DNA from: Cladopsammia gracilis
Taxonomy: Eukaryota; Cnidaria; Anthozoa; Scleractinia; Dendrophylliidae
Direction of reading: 5' to 3'
Assembly: GCA_022457155.1 (NCBI GenBank)
Contig: JAJGOT010000317.1
Coordinates: 558,001-622,000, forward strand
Length of the DNA: 64,000 nucleotides
This document shows, one piece after another, positions 44,527 to 55,650 of this stretch. The notes beneath the pieces are model-generated. The model was not told where the DNA came from and did no database searches. It worked only from the letters and a program-made list of their open reading frames with translations. The position numbers were made by a program, and so were the translations under genes. Numbering within the stretch: position 1 is the stretch's first letter; every line of letters begins with the position of its first letter.

Positions 44527-45601
44527 TACAACAACAACAACAACAACAACAATTTATTTCGGTATTCCCATATAAATACATGGTATTACCTATACAAGTA
44601 GTACGTATTAAGTATTACATGTAAGTATAACAACAACAACAAAGAAAAAGAAAGAAACGGGTATATCTGATAATTAAATTAACATAGATTGTCGATTTAA
44701 CATTGAATTATAAAATATAAGCAGCGGTAGTCCTACAGACAAAAGGATCAGTGCTGTTAAAGAGAAACAAGATTTTAGAATTATTGTCTAGATTATTAAA
44801 ATTTTGATATCTATCATTTATTTCACTAAAATATTTCTTGCGTAAATTGTTGTGATGATGGCAGGTGAATAGAAAATGTGATTCGTCCTCAATTTCATTT
44901 AAGTTACAGAAGGAACAGATTCTTAAATGTTCGGGTGTCTTGTTGTGTCTGCCAGTTTCAATTCTTAATTTATGGTTTCCAAGGCGAAATTTATTTATTT
45001 GCTTTTTGTGAAGGGGATTTTTTATCGAATCCAAGAAGTCTGCGGCTTTATGGCAATCCTTTTTAAAGGAGGAATAGAATTTAAGCTTTTTATTTAAATT
45101 TAACAAATGAAGTTGATGACTAACTGAAGTTGTGTTAACAGTTAATCGAATACGTGTAATAAGGGTATTTGGATTTTTAATATCTAAAGTGGAAATATTT
45201 TGATTCGAAGCTTTACATAAAGAATCAACTTTTTGCATTAAGCTCAATTGATTTTTTCCTGCCATTTCTTTAGACAGGTAAAGGCATTGTTTGGCAATAT
45301 TATCCTCTGGTAAATTCTCCAAGTGTAACCAAAATTTAATGATATTTATGTCGATATTTCCTTTTAACGATAATCTGCCGAGTTCATTTCTACATGCAAC
45401 ATTTGGGCATTGTTTATTGACTCCTAAGAAAAGTTTGGAAAAATAGATATGTGTTCGTTCAATTATGTCTTTTTCCCATGAATTATAATCAATTTTATCA
45501 TAAATTCCCCAAACTTCTGAACCATACATGAGAATAGAAAGAAACAGGGAATCAAATATTTTGTTAACGATATCAATTGGTAATTTTGAGGAGTCTCGCA
45601 A
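44527..45601 (-). pseudogene. 5'-truncated LINE, C-terminal part of ORF2
   Basis: A clean 297-residue frame (45601-44708, minus) matches the region after the reverse transcriptase in LINEs. It includes LFLSILMYGSEVWG near the start and a C-terminal Cys/His cluster ICSFCNLNEIEDESHFLFTCHHH. Downstream is a 3' UTR ending in (ttg)n, seen as caacaacaa at 44527-44552. The copy starts abruptly at 45601, where 5' truncation during insertion is usual. The open frame suggests it is younger than the LINE at 9483. No catalytic domain is included. The clade is not certain. Confidence 0.8.
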
Positions 45602-46400
45602 TGTGAGTACTTACACGCCGGGATACCAAAGATGTCCCCTCGGGTCTATGGGACGGAGATAAAGAAGAAGACAAAACAGTGGGAGACAAACACTCCCCCT
45701 AAACCCGAGTTTTGTGGAACCAACATCGCTGAACATTATTTTTTTAAAAATTTAAACCGTACTCAGCACTCGCCCACCAAAGGAAACGTCCGACTGCAAA
45801 CTGAACAAGAAACAACAGTTTGTTGCAGGGCTTAATTGTCTGCAGATTGAAAAAGACAGCTTTGTACCTTGAAATTATCCTTCTATCACGGGAGAGATTG
45901 AAATGCGTGTAAGGTCCTATGCATCAGCTTACTTCATGTTTTCGATAACATCATGAATTGGCGCCATAAATCGAGTAAGCGGGAAGGGAACGGCCAGATA
46001 CTGGGCTATGGAGAAAATATTGGTTTTTTTATATATATATATTTTTTTATTTTGAAACTTTAATGACATAATGCAAAACAATACAATACAACATACATAC
46101 ACGTATACATACGTACATTAAGAAAAGAAAATGCATAAAATAATTACTACTTTCGACTCCGTGGGTAAAGAGTCTAACATGAAAATAGATAAATAAATAA
46201 AAAAAGTTATAGTTATTACAGAGTGGAATTATTACTACAAATACTAAAATTCTTACTGTAGTAGTTCTACGAAAAGTTTCCATTTTTCATGGTGTAGGTT
46301 TATTTTGTTTTTTAAGCTGTTTAGCTAGGAGTTAGGAGTAAATGTTGTTGACAGGAAAGGTACGTGACATAGAAAAGCGTTCAAGTGTAACGAAATTAGC
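45602..46400. other. No gene recognised
   Basis: Includes a TA-rich tract at about 46030-46050 and AT-rich sequence with (atac)n-like patches. Confidence 0.4.
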
Positions 46401-46783
46401 GAAAAAAAGGAACAAAGGCAAGGGAAACTTGTTTTGACAGCTGAAACTGAATAATCATCACAAAGCATTAATAACAGTCGCGTTCTCTAGTGAAAGCGAT
46501 GCTTCCGTATGAAAGCCAGCTGGGTTTCTCTTCGATAAGTAGAGGTAAGCTTCTATCGGTTAAACAGATTAAGTATTATTTACGTATGACTCGCCAAACA
46601 AAACGAACTTATGTTTATTCCATTGCCATCCAATTGTTTTTTAGGCAGTCTTAGTCAGATTTTATGAACTTAACTAGTGCTTTTGTTAAAGTCTGGTTTC
46701 ACTAGCGATATAAGAATAAGCGGAAGGATAAGAATCTGTGTCAAATGAAAACTAACGTTGATATATGGAAAAGATTGATCCTT

Positions 46784-47487
46784 AAGGCCCGTTTACACAG
46801 GCGATTTTTTGTGCAATTTTTGTCGCAATTTTCGATGCAATTTTTGTTCCGCGCTAGTTGCATCTTCAAACCGCGGCGTAAACTAGCGGCGATTTGGGAG
46901 CGATTTGTCGCGCGATGTCGCAGAGGTTTCAAACATGTTCGAAACCTGATGCAACTTGGCGGCGATTTTTGGGAAATCGCAGCAAATATCGCACCCGAAT
47001 CGAACTGAAATCGCCGCCCGTTTACACATGCGATTTGAAGATGCAACTTGCGTGCAGAAATCGCATCAAAACTCGCATGTGTAATCGGGCCTTAATGCAA
47101 CTTGGCGGCGATTTTTTGGGAAATTAGCCTGTTCCAGGCGTTCAGATAGCGGGGAAAGCGCGAATAGTTGGGGAAGGCGCGAAGAAAAGCGAGCGAAAAA
47201 ATTGCGGGGAGGCTGGGGAGAGGAAGCGAAAGAATGTTTACAGGCGTTCCCTCGCCTCGCCTCCCGCAATTTTTTCGCTCGCTTTTCTTCGCGACTTCCC
47301 CGACTATTCGCGCTTTCCTCACTATCTCAACGCCTGGAACAGGCTATTGGGAAATCACAGCAAATCAAAGCAAATGTCGCACCCTAATCGCACAGAAATC
47401 GCCGCTAGTTTACACTTACGATAAAAGTTGCATTGGAGAGCGCGACAAAAATTGCCCATGAAAAATCGCATGTGTAAACGGACCTTT
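46784..47487. mobile_element. TIR element(s) with aaggcccgtttacac ends, nested
   Basis: The left end aaggcccgtttacacaggcg is mirrored both at about 47072-47094 (gtgtaatcgggcctt) and at about 47470-47487 (gtgtaaacggaccttt). The internal text 'gcaacttggcggcgattttt' is present twice. This indicates a tandem or nested pair of one MITE family, of which the second is interrupted at 47127-47344. Confidence 0.65.
47127..47344. mobile_element. MITE with TIR gcctgttccaggc, copy 2, nested
   Basis: TA-flanked (47125-47126 and 47345-47346), with arms of about 100 bp including gcgaaaaaattgcgggagg. The host sequence 'ttgggaaat' continues on the other side, so it inserted into the MITE of the previous entry. 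Confidence 0.85.
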
Positions 47488-48180
47488 ATGTTTATGCTTA
47501 TGTCGAGCCCGTTTTCACTGCACACAAGCACTGTTATGCTTCCGCTTATGCTTATGCTTATATCGGACCCGTTTTCACTGCACACAAGCACTGTTATGCT
47601 TCCGCTTATGCTTATGTTTTGCTTATGTCCCTAGTGAAAACCAGGCTTTATAACTTACTCTTTCAACTTTCTTAATATTACAAAGCTAAATTGACTTGTC
47701 ACGGAATTTTCGACTACTGTTCTCCATATGATTATGTTATGTTCACTATACCATGTTTCCTTTAATGAACATTTTAATTTAAATATTTAACACCGTCAGC
47801 TCAATTTAAAATAGCTTCAATGTCATGAGATGGACTTGTTCCTTTTCTAAGCCTTTGTTAATATTCCTTATATGTTCACGCTTCATTTTTCAAATGAAAC
47901 ATCCGTTTGATTCTAACCAAGTTTTTAATCACAAATATTTCATGAATGCGTGCTTTTAATTATTTTGTCAACGAGGTATGTCTGCATTGATCGTGACAAG
48001 GTAAAAGTTGTATCCATAATGCCCCCGCTTAATCTTATGCTTGTGCTAGTATATCGCTAGTGAAAAGCAGGCTTTATTACTTGCTCTTTCAACTTTTTTA
48101 CTTGTCGTTTCTTTTGTGTTTTTTATTGATGCCGGTATTCACAGAAACCATGCAGACTTAGTTCAACAAACAGGACCAAA

Positions 48181-49020
48181 CAGCAAGAGTTTCTTAGACA
48201 AAAACGAAGGATCTCGAAGGAACGTAATTTGTGATGTGTATCCGTCAAGTAAGTTTTAATTCACGACATTTTCAGCCGGGTTTGATGGTTTGCACTGCGG
48301 CGATGATGGGGGTCAGGACAATAAAATTTCCATCCTTTTTATACAAACGATTTTTATTAGTTTATGACCTCCAAAATAGACAGCAATTATCTAGATGTGT
48401 TCCTACATCATTCCTGAAACACTCTATGGTTCATTTCTAGAATATTTTAGAATGCTTAGTCATTGTTTATTTTGTATGCATGTTATTTTTACCGTCATGT
48501 TACTATAAATAAGTTTGATTTTTTAATTAGTTCATATAAGCATATACTGGTAACCTTTAATGTGAAATGCTCGCGTACTCTAAATAATTCAGTACAGATT
48601 GTCATAACAGTTCATTTCACATAACTTTTAACCAACGAGTTGCGAAGCTCATTGGCAAATTCGGATAACTTTCTAACGATCGTAATTTCGGCACGATGTT
48701 ATTTCGGTTAACTTTGAAGTTCAACGCCAAAGTCTGTGCGTCTTACGAACGAAAAACAAATATTGTCTGAGCTCTGGATCAACATTTCTCCAAAACATTT
48801 CTGGAAATTCGGAGGTTTTATCGACAGTTCTTGTACTTTTAAATGAGTAGTTTCGTTGGGAAAACTAATTTAGAAAATGAAAGTGTGGGAAAGTTGAGAA
48901 ACACTTGAAACGATACGAAATGATGTTTTCGAGGTTCTTTTCAGCAATTGTAGCCGTATTTGTACAAACGAAACAAAGACATTCCATGATGTTTTTCGTG
49001 ACAAAATCCTCCAAGATTTT
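48181..49020. other. No gene recognised
   Basis: AT-rich; short frames only. Confidence 0.4.
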
Positions 49021-49030
49021 TGCAGATAGC

Positions 49031-49347
49031 ACGCAGCTCTTAACAACCTCTAATTTCATTTAGCCTGTTCCAGGCTCTCAGATAGTGGGGGCGAGCGAAA
49101 AATGTCGGAGTGAGCGAAGAAAAAACGAGGGAGGGGGGGGGGGGGGGGGTACAAGGGAGGGGGATGGGGGAAGGGACGCTATCAACATTTTTCGCTCGCC
49201 CCCACTACCTGAGAGCCTGGAACAGGCTAATTTCATTGGACCAGGGTATCACGGAGCTCTATTGTTTGCAGGGTTAGGATCCATTGTTGTGTTGTTTGTT
49301 CCATTGTTTTCTCAACAAATCAGAGAAGACGTTGTAAGACCTGCGTA
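49031..49347. mobile_element. MITE with TIR acgcagctctta, copy 2, interrupted
   Basis: Corresponds to the reverse complement of 9041-9178 once the nested MITE (49063-49227) is excluded; the right end reads cttgt/gttgtaagacctgcgt. Confidence 0.75.
49063..49227. mobile_element. MITE with TIR gcctgttccaggc, copy 3, nested
   Basis: TA-flanked; arms cover gctctcagatagtgggggcga. The loop has a G-run of about 17. The host text 'atttcatt' is repeated across the insertion. Confidence 0.85.
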
Positions 49348-49614
49348 CTGCCCCGATTTTTGGAGTATTTTGGCAGCCTCGTTCATGGGTTTCTTCGCCC
49401 GACCCGCCATTTTGAAAGCGGAGAGAGCCCTGGGGACGAGGTTGAGTTTTATTTAAATAAATCATTTCTGGAATAAAGATAAACGCAACTAAAAAAAGAT
49501 GTTTTGAAACTAAGAAAACTCGCAGAAAAAAAAGCACAAGGAAAGCAAACACGGAACTCTATTTTTTATAAATAAAAAGTTCCTGAAGTAAAACATTGGC
49601 TTGACCGGTTGACT

Positions 49615-50030
49615 GAATACACCTTAACCGCGGTCAAACGAGAGAAATTTACAAAAGTTAAGCAAAGTACTTAAAAGTTAAGGTTGTCATTTTCACTGTT
49701 TAAAGTTTAATATATTGCCAATACACTGTCAATTTACCAAACGTTTTGAAAGTTTACCAAAAAAAGAGGTAAGCGTTTAAAAACTGTGAACTGCAGAATT
49801 GTAGGCGCCATTTGCTAACATAATTTCTGATTAGGCTTAAAGAGTTTGGTCAGTTTTCAACGGAAAAAAAGCTCGTCATTTTGAGAAAAATTAAAAGATA
49901 ATAACGTCAACTAATTTTTTTTTATTCATCCTTGTCCATATTTCCATTTAATATTAAATGAAATCCTACTAAATTAAACGAAAAACGCCTTGGACGTTTT
50001 ACCGCGGTGAAGAATACACCACAGTTACAT
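49615..50030 (-). repeat. 390-bp dispersed repeat, copy 2
   Basis: Reverse-orientation relative of 15992-16380. Both borders carry accgcggt next to gaatacacc. Confidence 0.7.
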
Positions 50031-50746
50031 CCTGGGGGCGACATACATTAGTAGTTTTGTTTTCAAATTTATGCGGGTTACGCGCAATGTTCTGGAGTTG
50101 ATAGCACTACACCCACAAGATCGTCGTTTTAGTTCCAATAGATTATTTGTAAAGTTAGTTTGCTTTTAGTTTGTGAAACCTTTTTCTTTGTTTATTTCGA
50201 GTACTGAAGAGGTAACCGAACAGAAAGCGGTAAATTTCGTGAAACAATTTACTCGCCGCTCGCAGCTCTCAACATTCCTGAGAATCAAATTCGCCAAAGT
50301 GGTGAATATATCAATGGTCATCAATCTATCGATTTCATCTCTTTGTCAGTCTGTGACAGCAATGCCTTCGTTTAAAATAATTATTAAAACTGCTGACGAT
50401 ATGATGTCAACTGCAAATTGTGGCAAACAGTAGCTACAGCCTGTAATGCAAGGTTACTGATCTGTCACGTGCGTTTCTATAATTATTCCCTCCCATTCCC
50501 CCTCCCCCGCCAACAAAAACCTCTTGTTAAATGCCCACCTTTGGTGTCCGGCCTTACCCTCCTTGGGTCTGGGACCTCTTATCATAATTTTATTTGTATT
50601 AATTATTATGATTAGTCGGCGTTTTTTTAGATTGTTGAAGGCGACATACTTTGTGCATGTCTTCGCATGCACAGATTTGAAAATATAACTGCAAAACCAA
50701 AATGTAACGCCGTGATATTTAACTTATTTCTTCTTTCCTAGAAATC

Positions 50747-50837
50747 ATGGCGAGGAGTCCAATCAAAGCGGAAAGTGAAAGTGACATCACTCAACCCGCC
50801 CGTGAAATATTGGATTTTGATGATGTCACTTTAAGAG
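50747..50837 (+). CDS. TPR-CHAT gene, exon 1
   Basis: 30 codons plus one base, rich in charged residues. A polypyrimidine tract and cctag lie directly before aaatcATGG, suggesting the exon begins at 50742 after a 5' UTR intron. Donor gtaggg. Confidence 0.7.
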
Positions 50838-53800
50838 GTAGGGGGAACACTAAATAGAAGACTCAGTGATTTGAAATGTCAGTAACATTTCACTGAAACA
50901 GTTCCTGTGCGCAACAGTACATTGTTATAATTAATTTTCCTACACAGTCCTAAAACACCTGTTAAAGAAGACATATACAGAATCAGTATCAATGAACAAC
51001 AGTGTTTTTCTTCTAAGTGGAGACAGAGGGAAAATAATCAAATAGAGTGAACATCAAATGTAAGGCAGAATCAGATCGAGGAGGTTTTGCAAACAACAAG
51101 TCGTTTCAAAACTTTACTGTAACATTCATGATCTGAATTGCGCCAGAGGTAGTAATGCTATTGTGGTCCCCACACTCACACCCTAGGAAATAATATCAGC
51201 ACAGTTTGTTTGGTTTGGAACGGTTCATACGGCGCGTGATAATTTAGTCCTGTAAACTGAGCAACAGAAACTCAATAAATCGAAGTTTGTCGACAAAACA
51301 ATCATGACGTACATAAATAGAGTTAGATAACAACGGTTCTAGTGGAACCAACCGCTGATAGATTTCTCTAGGCCTTTGGATGGGTAAAAGAAATATTCCA
51401 CACAGTTCTAATTCAGGTCTGCATGCAACTCACGTGTTCAGTTCTGTGTTTCAAGAAAACAACACACAAAACGATAGAGCACTCTTGAGAGTAACACCGC
51501 GTTGTTCAACAGTACAAGTTGCAAGTGAAAGAGCAATACGCGTTTAACATTTAAATTAACGTTTAAATTGGAAATCTTTGCCAACATAGCAGAGAGATTG
51601 CTAACAAAAGGCACGATTTTGTTTTGCCTATGAAGTTAATATATGTACATTTATTTCTTTGGCGAACGGTTTCAGGTGAAAAATTCGAGAACTCAGAACA
51701 ATATTACGGCGATACTACAATTTTCCTTATATATTTTTCGAACCTTTTAACACACTTAAAAAAAACAAAGGTGGTCCATTGTTTTGCCTTTATTTTCTCT
51801 TGTATCCTTCCAAAAGGTCGACAAAAAGACAGTTATCATGAACTATTTGACTTGTTGAGCTTTACCAAGACTTATCGTGCGCAGTACATACATTATTACC
51901 TTGGGTATAGGTGTGGGAACTATGCATTTTTTAGACATGCAGGTATAGGCCCAAGATGTTACTAATTCAGAGCCTAGTCAAATTTCTGCCCCTGTTCCCA
52001 GCAAATGGATTCCCGATTAAAGTAACTAGTTCAGGTCGTTTCAGTAGATTATTCAGTAGGTAGTTGATAAAAGAATAAAGGGGTTTATTTCTAAAGAAAC
52101 TGTGGCACTGCGTCGGCTAGCGCTCGAAACGTCAGCTTTTTTTTATCTTTTTAAGGTGGCCAATTTACTTTATCAACTCAGCTGATAAAACCAAATTACC
52201 AAGAAGTTGGACTTTATTGTAACTACTATGTTATAATTATAACTAGACTACGTCCTATAGATGTGTTTGTAATGCGTTTTCGTATACTTTGATCTGTTTA
52301 TTGTAGTAAGAAGAGGGAATGTAGTATTTGTACGTCATAATAAGTGATATTATGGGATAAGAAAAGACTGCCGGTTTAAGCACGTTTTCAGCTGTCTGTT
52401 TATTTGCCTGTATTTCTTAATTAGACGGTTTGAAAAACCTGTTATCTTGTATAATACAAAAGTGATATTCGTTTACTTGCGTTCTATAAACTAAGAGAGA
52501 AGCTTCCAGTCCAAACAGTGGACTGCTGATTTATTTTAGGCCAAAAAAGGTCATTAGGGTAATCAGTGGTAAACCGGCCATAAACCTTACAATTGTGTCT
52601 TCGTTCCAGCAATAGCAGAGGTTTACAAGAATGAAGGAAATGATGCATACGGAAAGAAAGATTTTTGCAACGCCATTTACTTCTACACTGAAGGAATTAA
52701 AGTGAACTGCAAGGATGAAGAACTGAATGGCAAGCTGTACAGCAACAGGGCAACAGCTCATTTTTATTGTGGTAAGGTGCTGTTAAAACATTGTAAAACA
52801 TTTGAAAATTACGTCATATTGAAAACAGCTGTAACAGTGTCTCCTAGTTTCATATTAGTTATTATTAGTTATTGATTATTCGTTGCTTTTAAAAACAATC
52901 TACGATCATCGTAACACAACAAATGTGAAAGCAGTTTTATCCATAATCCGCCAAAGTAATGTTAAGCAGTAGTTGAGGAGGTGGGTTGAAATTGCACTGC
53001 GTGGTGGTATGACAGGAAGCCCAGGTTACTAGCAACAAACCTACTGTCGTCATAATGTGTTGGTGTCTCCTAGTAAGTAATTGCGCGCCAAGCTCGCTGT
53101 GTACAAAACATTCTGTCGGTCCTAAAGGCTTTTTTCTATCTCCTATTCCAACATTTAACGCGTACGGCTCCTTTTCCTTTCACCTTCGGCACTCATGTAA
53201 GAGCAATGCGTGGGTTTGTACTTTTACCTGCGTAAGCTTAACAATTTCTTCTCATCTATTTGAGTCATCCTCCAAGTTTCACCTCTGTACAATAGTATCG
53301 AAATGACAGTAGAGTTGATCAGTCTTATTTTCGTCTTTTAAGTAAACTGGCTGTTCTTCCAAATCTTTCCCAAGTTGTTGTGGGCTGCCCTTACCCTTCC
53401 TTATCTTACCTTGATGTCTCTCTCTACATTGCGCGACTTGTTGAACTTGACGTTCGACGTTCATCGTTATAAAAAACCTACTCTACGTCGAAATTTATAT
53501 AACAAATACACCATTTACGATTGTATGAAAAGTGGTATGCAAGAGTTAATGCCTAACAGTAGCAAGATATTCTTCATAAGAAACCTCAGTTAGCTTTGTT
53601 TATTTCAGCTTGGTCCTCAGATCCATCCGAAGTCATAATCAATACCAAACAGCAAAGAAAATACAATATTATAATTCTTGCACCCTCGCAGCTATTTCGG
53701 GCACAAGTCACCTCGAACCATTACAGTGGAATTTTAGTTAACTTTGAAAGAAGGAAGTACACTTCTCACTAAGAAAACCGAACTGGGGTGAACTGTATCA

Positions 53801-55603
53801 TTTGATCCCCGGAAGTTTACCCAATATCAGTTACACTTTTCCCGCATGCATAGAATAGGCACAATATGTTCGTGATTTCCGCGGAATGATATTTTTCTAC
53901 AGGGAATTATCACGATTCGGTGAGTGACGCAAGAGTTGCGACAACATTACAACCCACTTTCCTTGAGGCGATTCTCACAGGTAAGAAGAAAATGAAATTA
54001 TTGCATGTTACAGACGCCCATGTAAAGATTCTTTAGCTAAAATGTTATTACACTGTATGTTATTTTTACCCTAAACATGGACCTCAAAAATCATTCAGTG
54101 AGTTGAATCGCGCAATGCCAAGCCACGTCATGTACCGAGCGCGCGCACCAAGGAAGCCATCTTAACTGGACTGGTAGCCGTTGCCTTAATTTAGATTTGC
54201 GTTAACTTTGATTTAACTCGCTTGGATGGTCGGTGACCCTATTTTTGTGTAATAAATCGCTTTCCTTACCAATGTTCCTACATTTTCTGAAAATAAATAA
54301 TAAAAAAGAATTGTGTTTTGGAAGGCTGATTAAGTCTTTTTAACCCGTAAATACGCAAGGCGTAATGAACGGGTTATCGCAGATACCGCAGATAGCGGCT
54401 TTCCTAATTAGGGCAAAAAATATTCTAATAAACATGTACTGAGGAACACATAAGGGTCAAGTCAAGGAGGGCGAAAATTGTGCTAAAAACGGATAGAAGT
54501 TGCTTTAGAGGCCTTAGAAATTATAATCTACCTGGATTGTTAAAACGTGTCTTAAGAGGAATCAGAAGTTTCCGTAAGGAGAATTTCGACAAAATTAAAT
54601 TAATACTTTTTCCAACCTTTTCCTTTCTTCTCTTTATTATTAGGCGCAAGTGCCTGTTTGAAGCTGAATCAGTTTGAAGAGGTTATCACTTGGTGTGATA
54701 AAGGACTTTCCGTATCCTTCAGTAAGTTTTATTTATGTGCTACGTAGCAGTTTAATTACCATATGTATAAAAGATAAGAAAAAGTGGCAGAAAGAGGCTA
54801 TCACGTAGTGAAATCCTTTATTATATTTTATTTATGTGTCACTTAGCAGCTTAATTACCATAAGAAGAAAGATAAGAAAAAGTAGCAGAAAGTGGGTATG
54901 AAATGCAGATAACCGCGATCGTGGTTCTGAAACACACTCTGACAGTATCTTTGACAATAATTCATAGGAGTTGTGGGTTGGCTCACTCTAAAAATCACGT
55001 TACATATCTTGACTTCTGTAAGATTGACAAGAATAACAAAAAGCTATTAGAAATAAGGAGCTTCTCCGACAAACAACGGAATAAGCTTCAAGACAATGGA
55101 GACGAGAAAGGAAAGACCGAATCTAGCACAGTGAAAGGAAAGGTGAGGATGATGATACTTTACTATTTATTAGCAACCGGCATCTCCCATTTCTCAGGTT
55201 CTTCTCTCGCCGTTATTTTAGATACCCGGAAAACACTGAGAACGGAGATTGAAGGGGGTCCGTGCGTTTGTGGTTAAATGCATTGCCGTACAAATGTTCC
55301 ACAAATGGAACCCAACGATCTGCAGTTGCCACTCGCTGTGGTCATGATCAGGACGTAGAATTAGCACAATACAGATAACCGAAAGTTTTATTTGCGAACA
55401 ACAAGCTTAGAGAGGTTCCCAGCTTGTCTTAAGAAAAGTTAAATTACAATAAAACGAGTGACGGGGACCAACTTTAGTTGTCCTTCGTAGGAACGTGTCC
55501 GTCTTAGAGAGGTATCCGTTCAGAGGGAGTTTGCGAGAGCTGTTTAAGAGGAATTCAGACAATTAATTGCTTATAAATTGCGTTGAGTTCACTTTAAAAA
55601 TTA

Positions 55604-55650
<47 letters not shown>

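Larger units (their letters stand above)
46410..48180. repeat. Composite repeat, copy 2, enlarged by nested elements
   Basis: Same outer flanks as 42550-43700. It differs by the inverted inner segment (about 46567-46785) and by the block of nested MITEs at 46784-47487. The gcttatg minisatellite here has two units only. Confidence 0.75.

Noticed and set aside
46894..47461. Several 60-100-residue ORFs
   Set aside because: They lie inside nested MITEs and appear on both strands of inverted arms.
53055..53593. Separate small genes in intron 2
   Set aside because: Short frames without domains, entirely within a well-supported intron.
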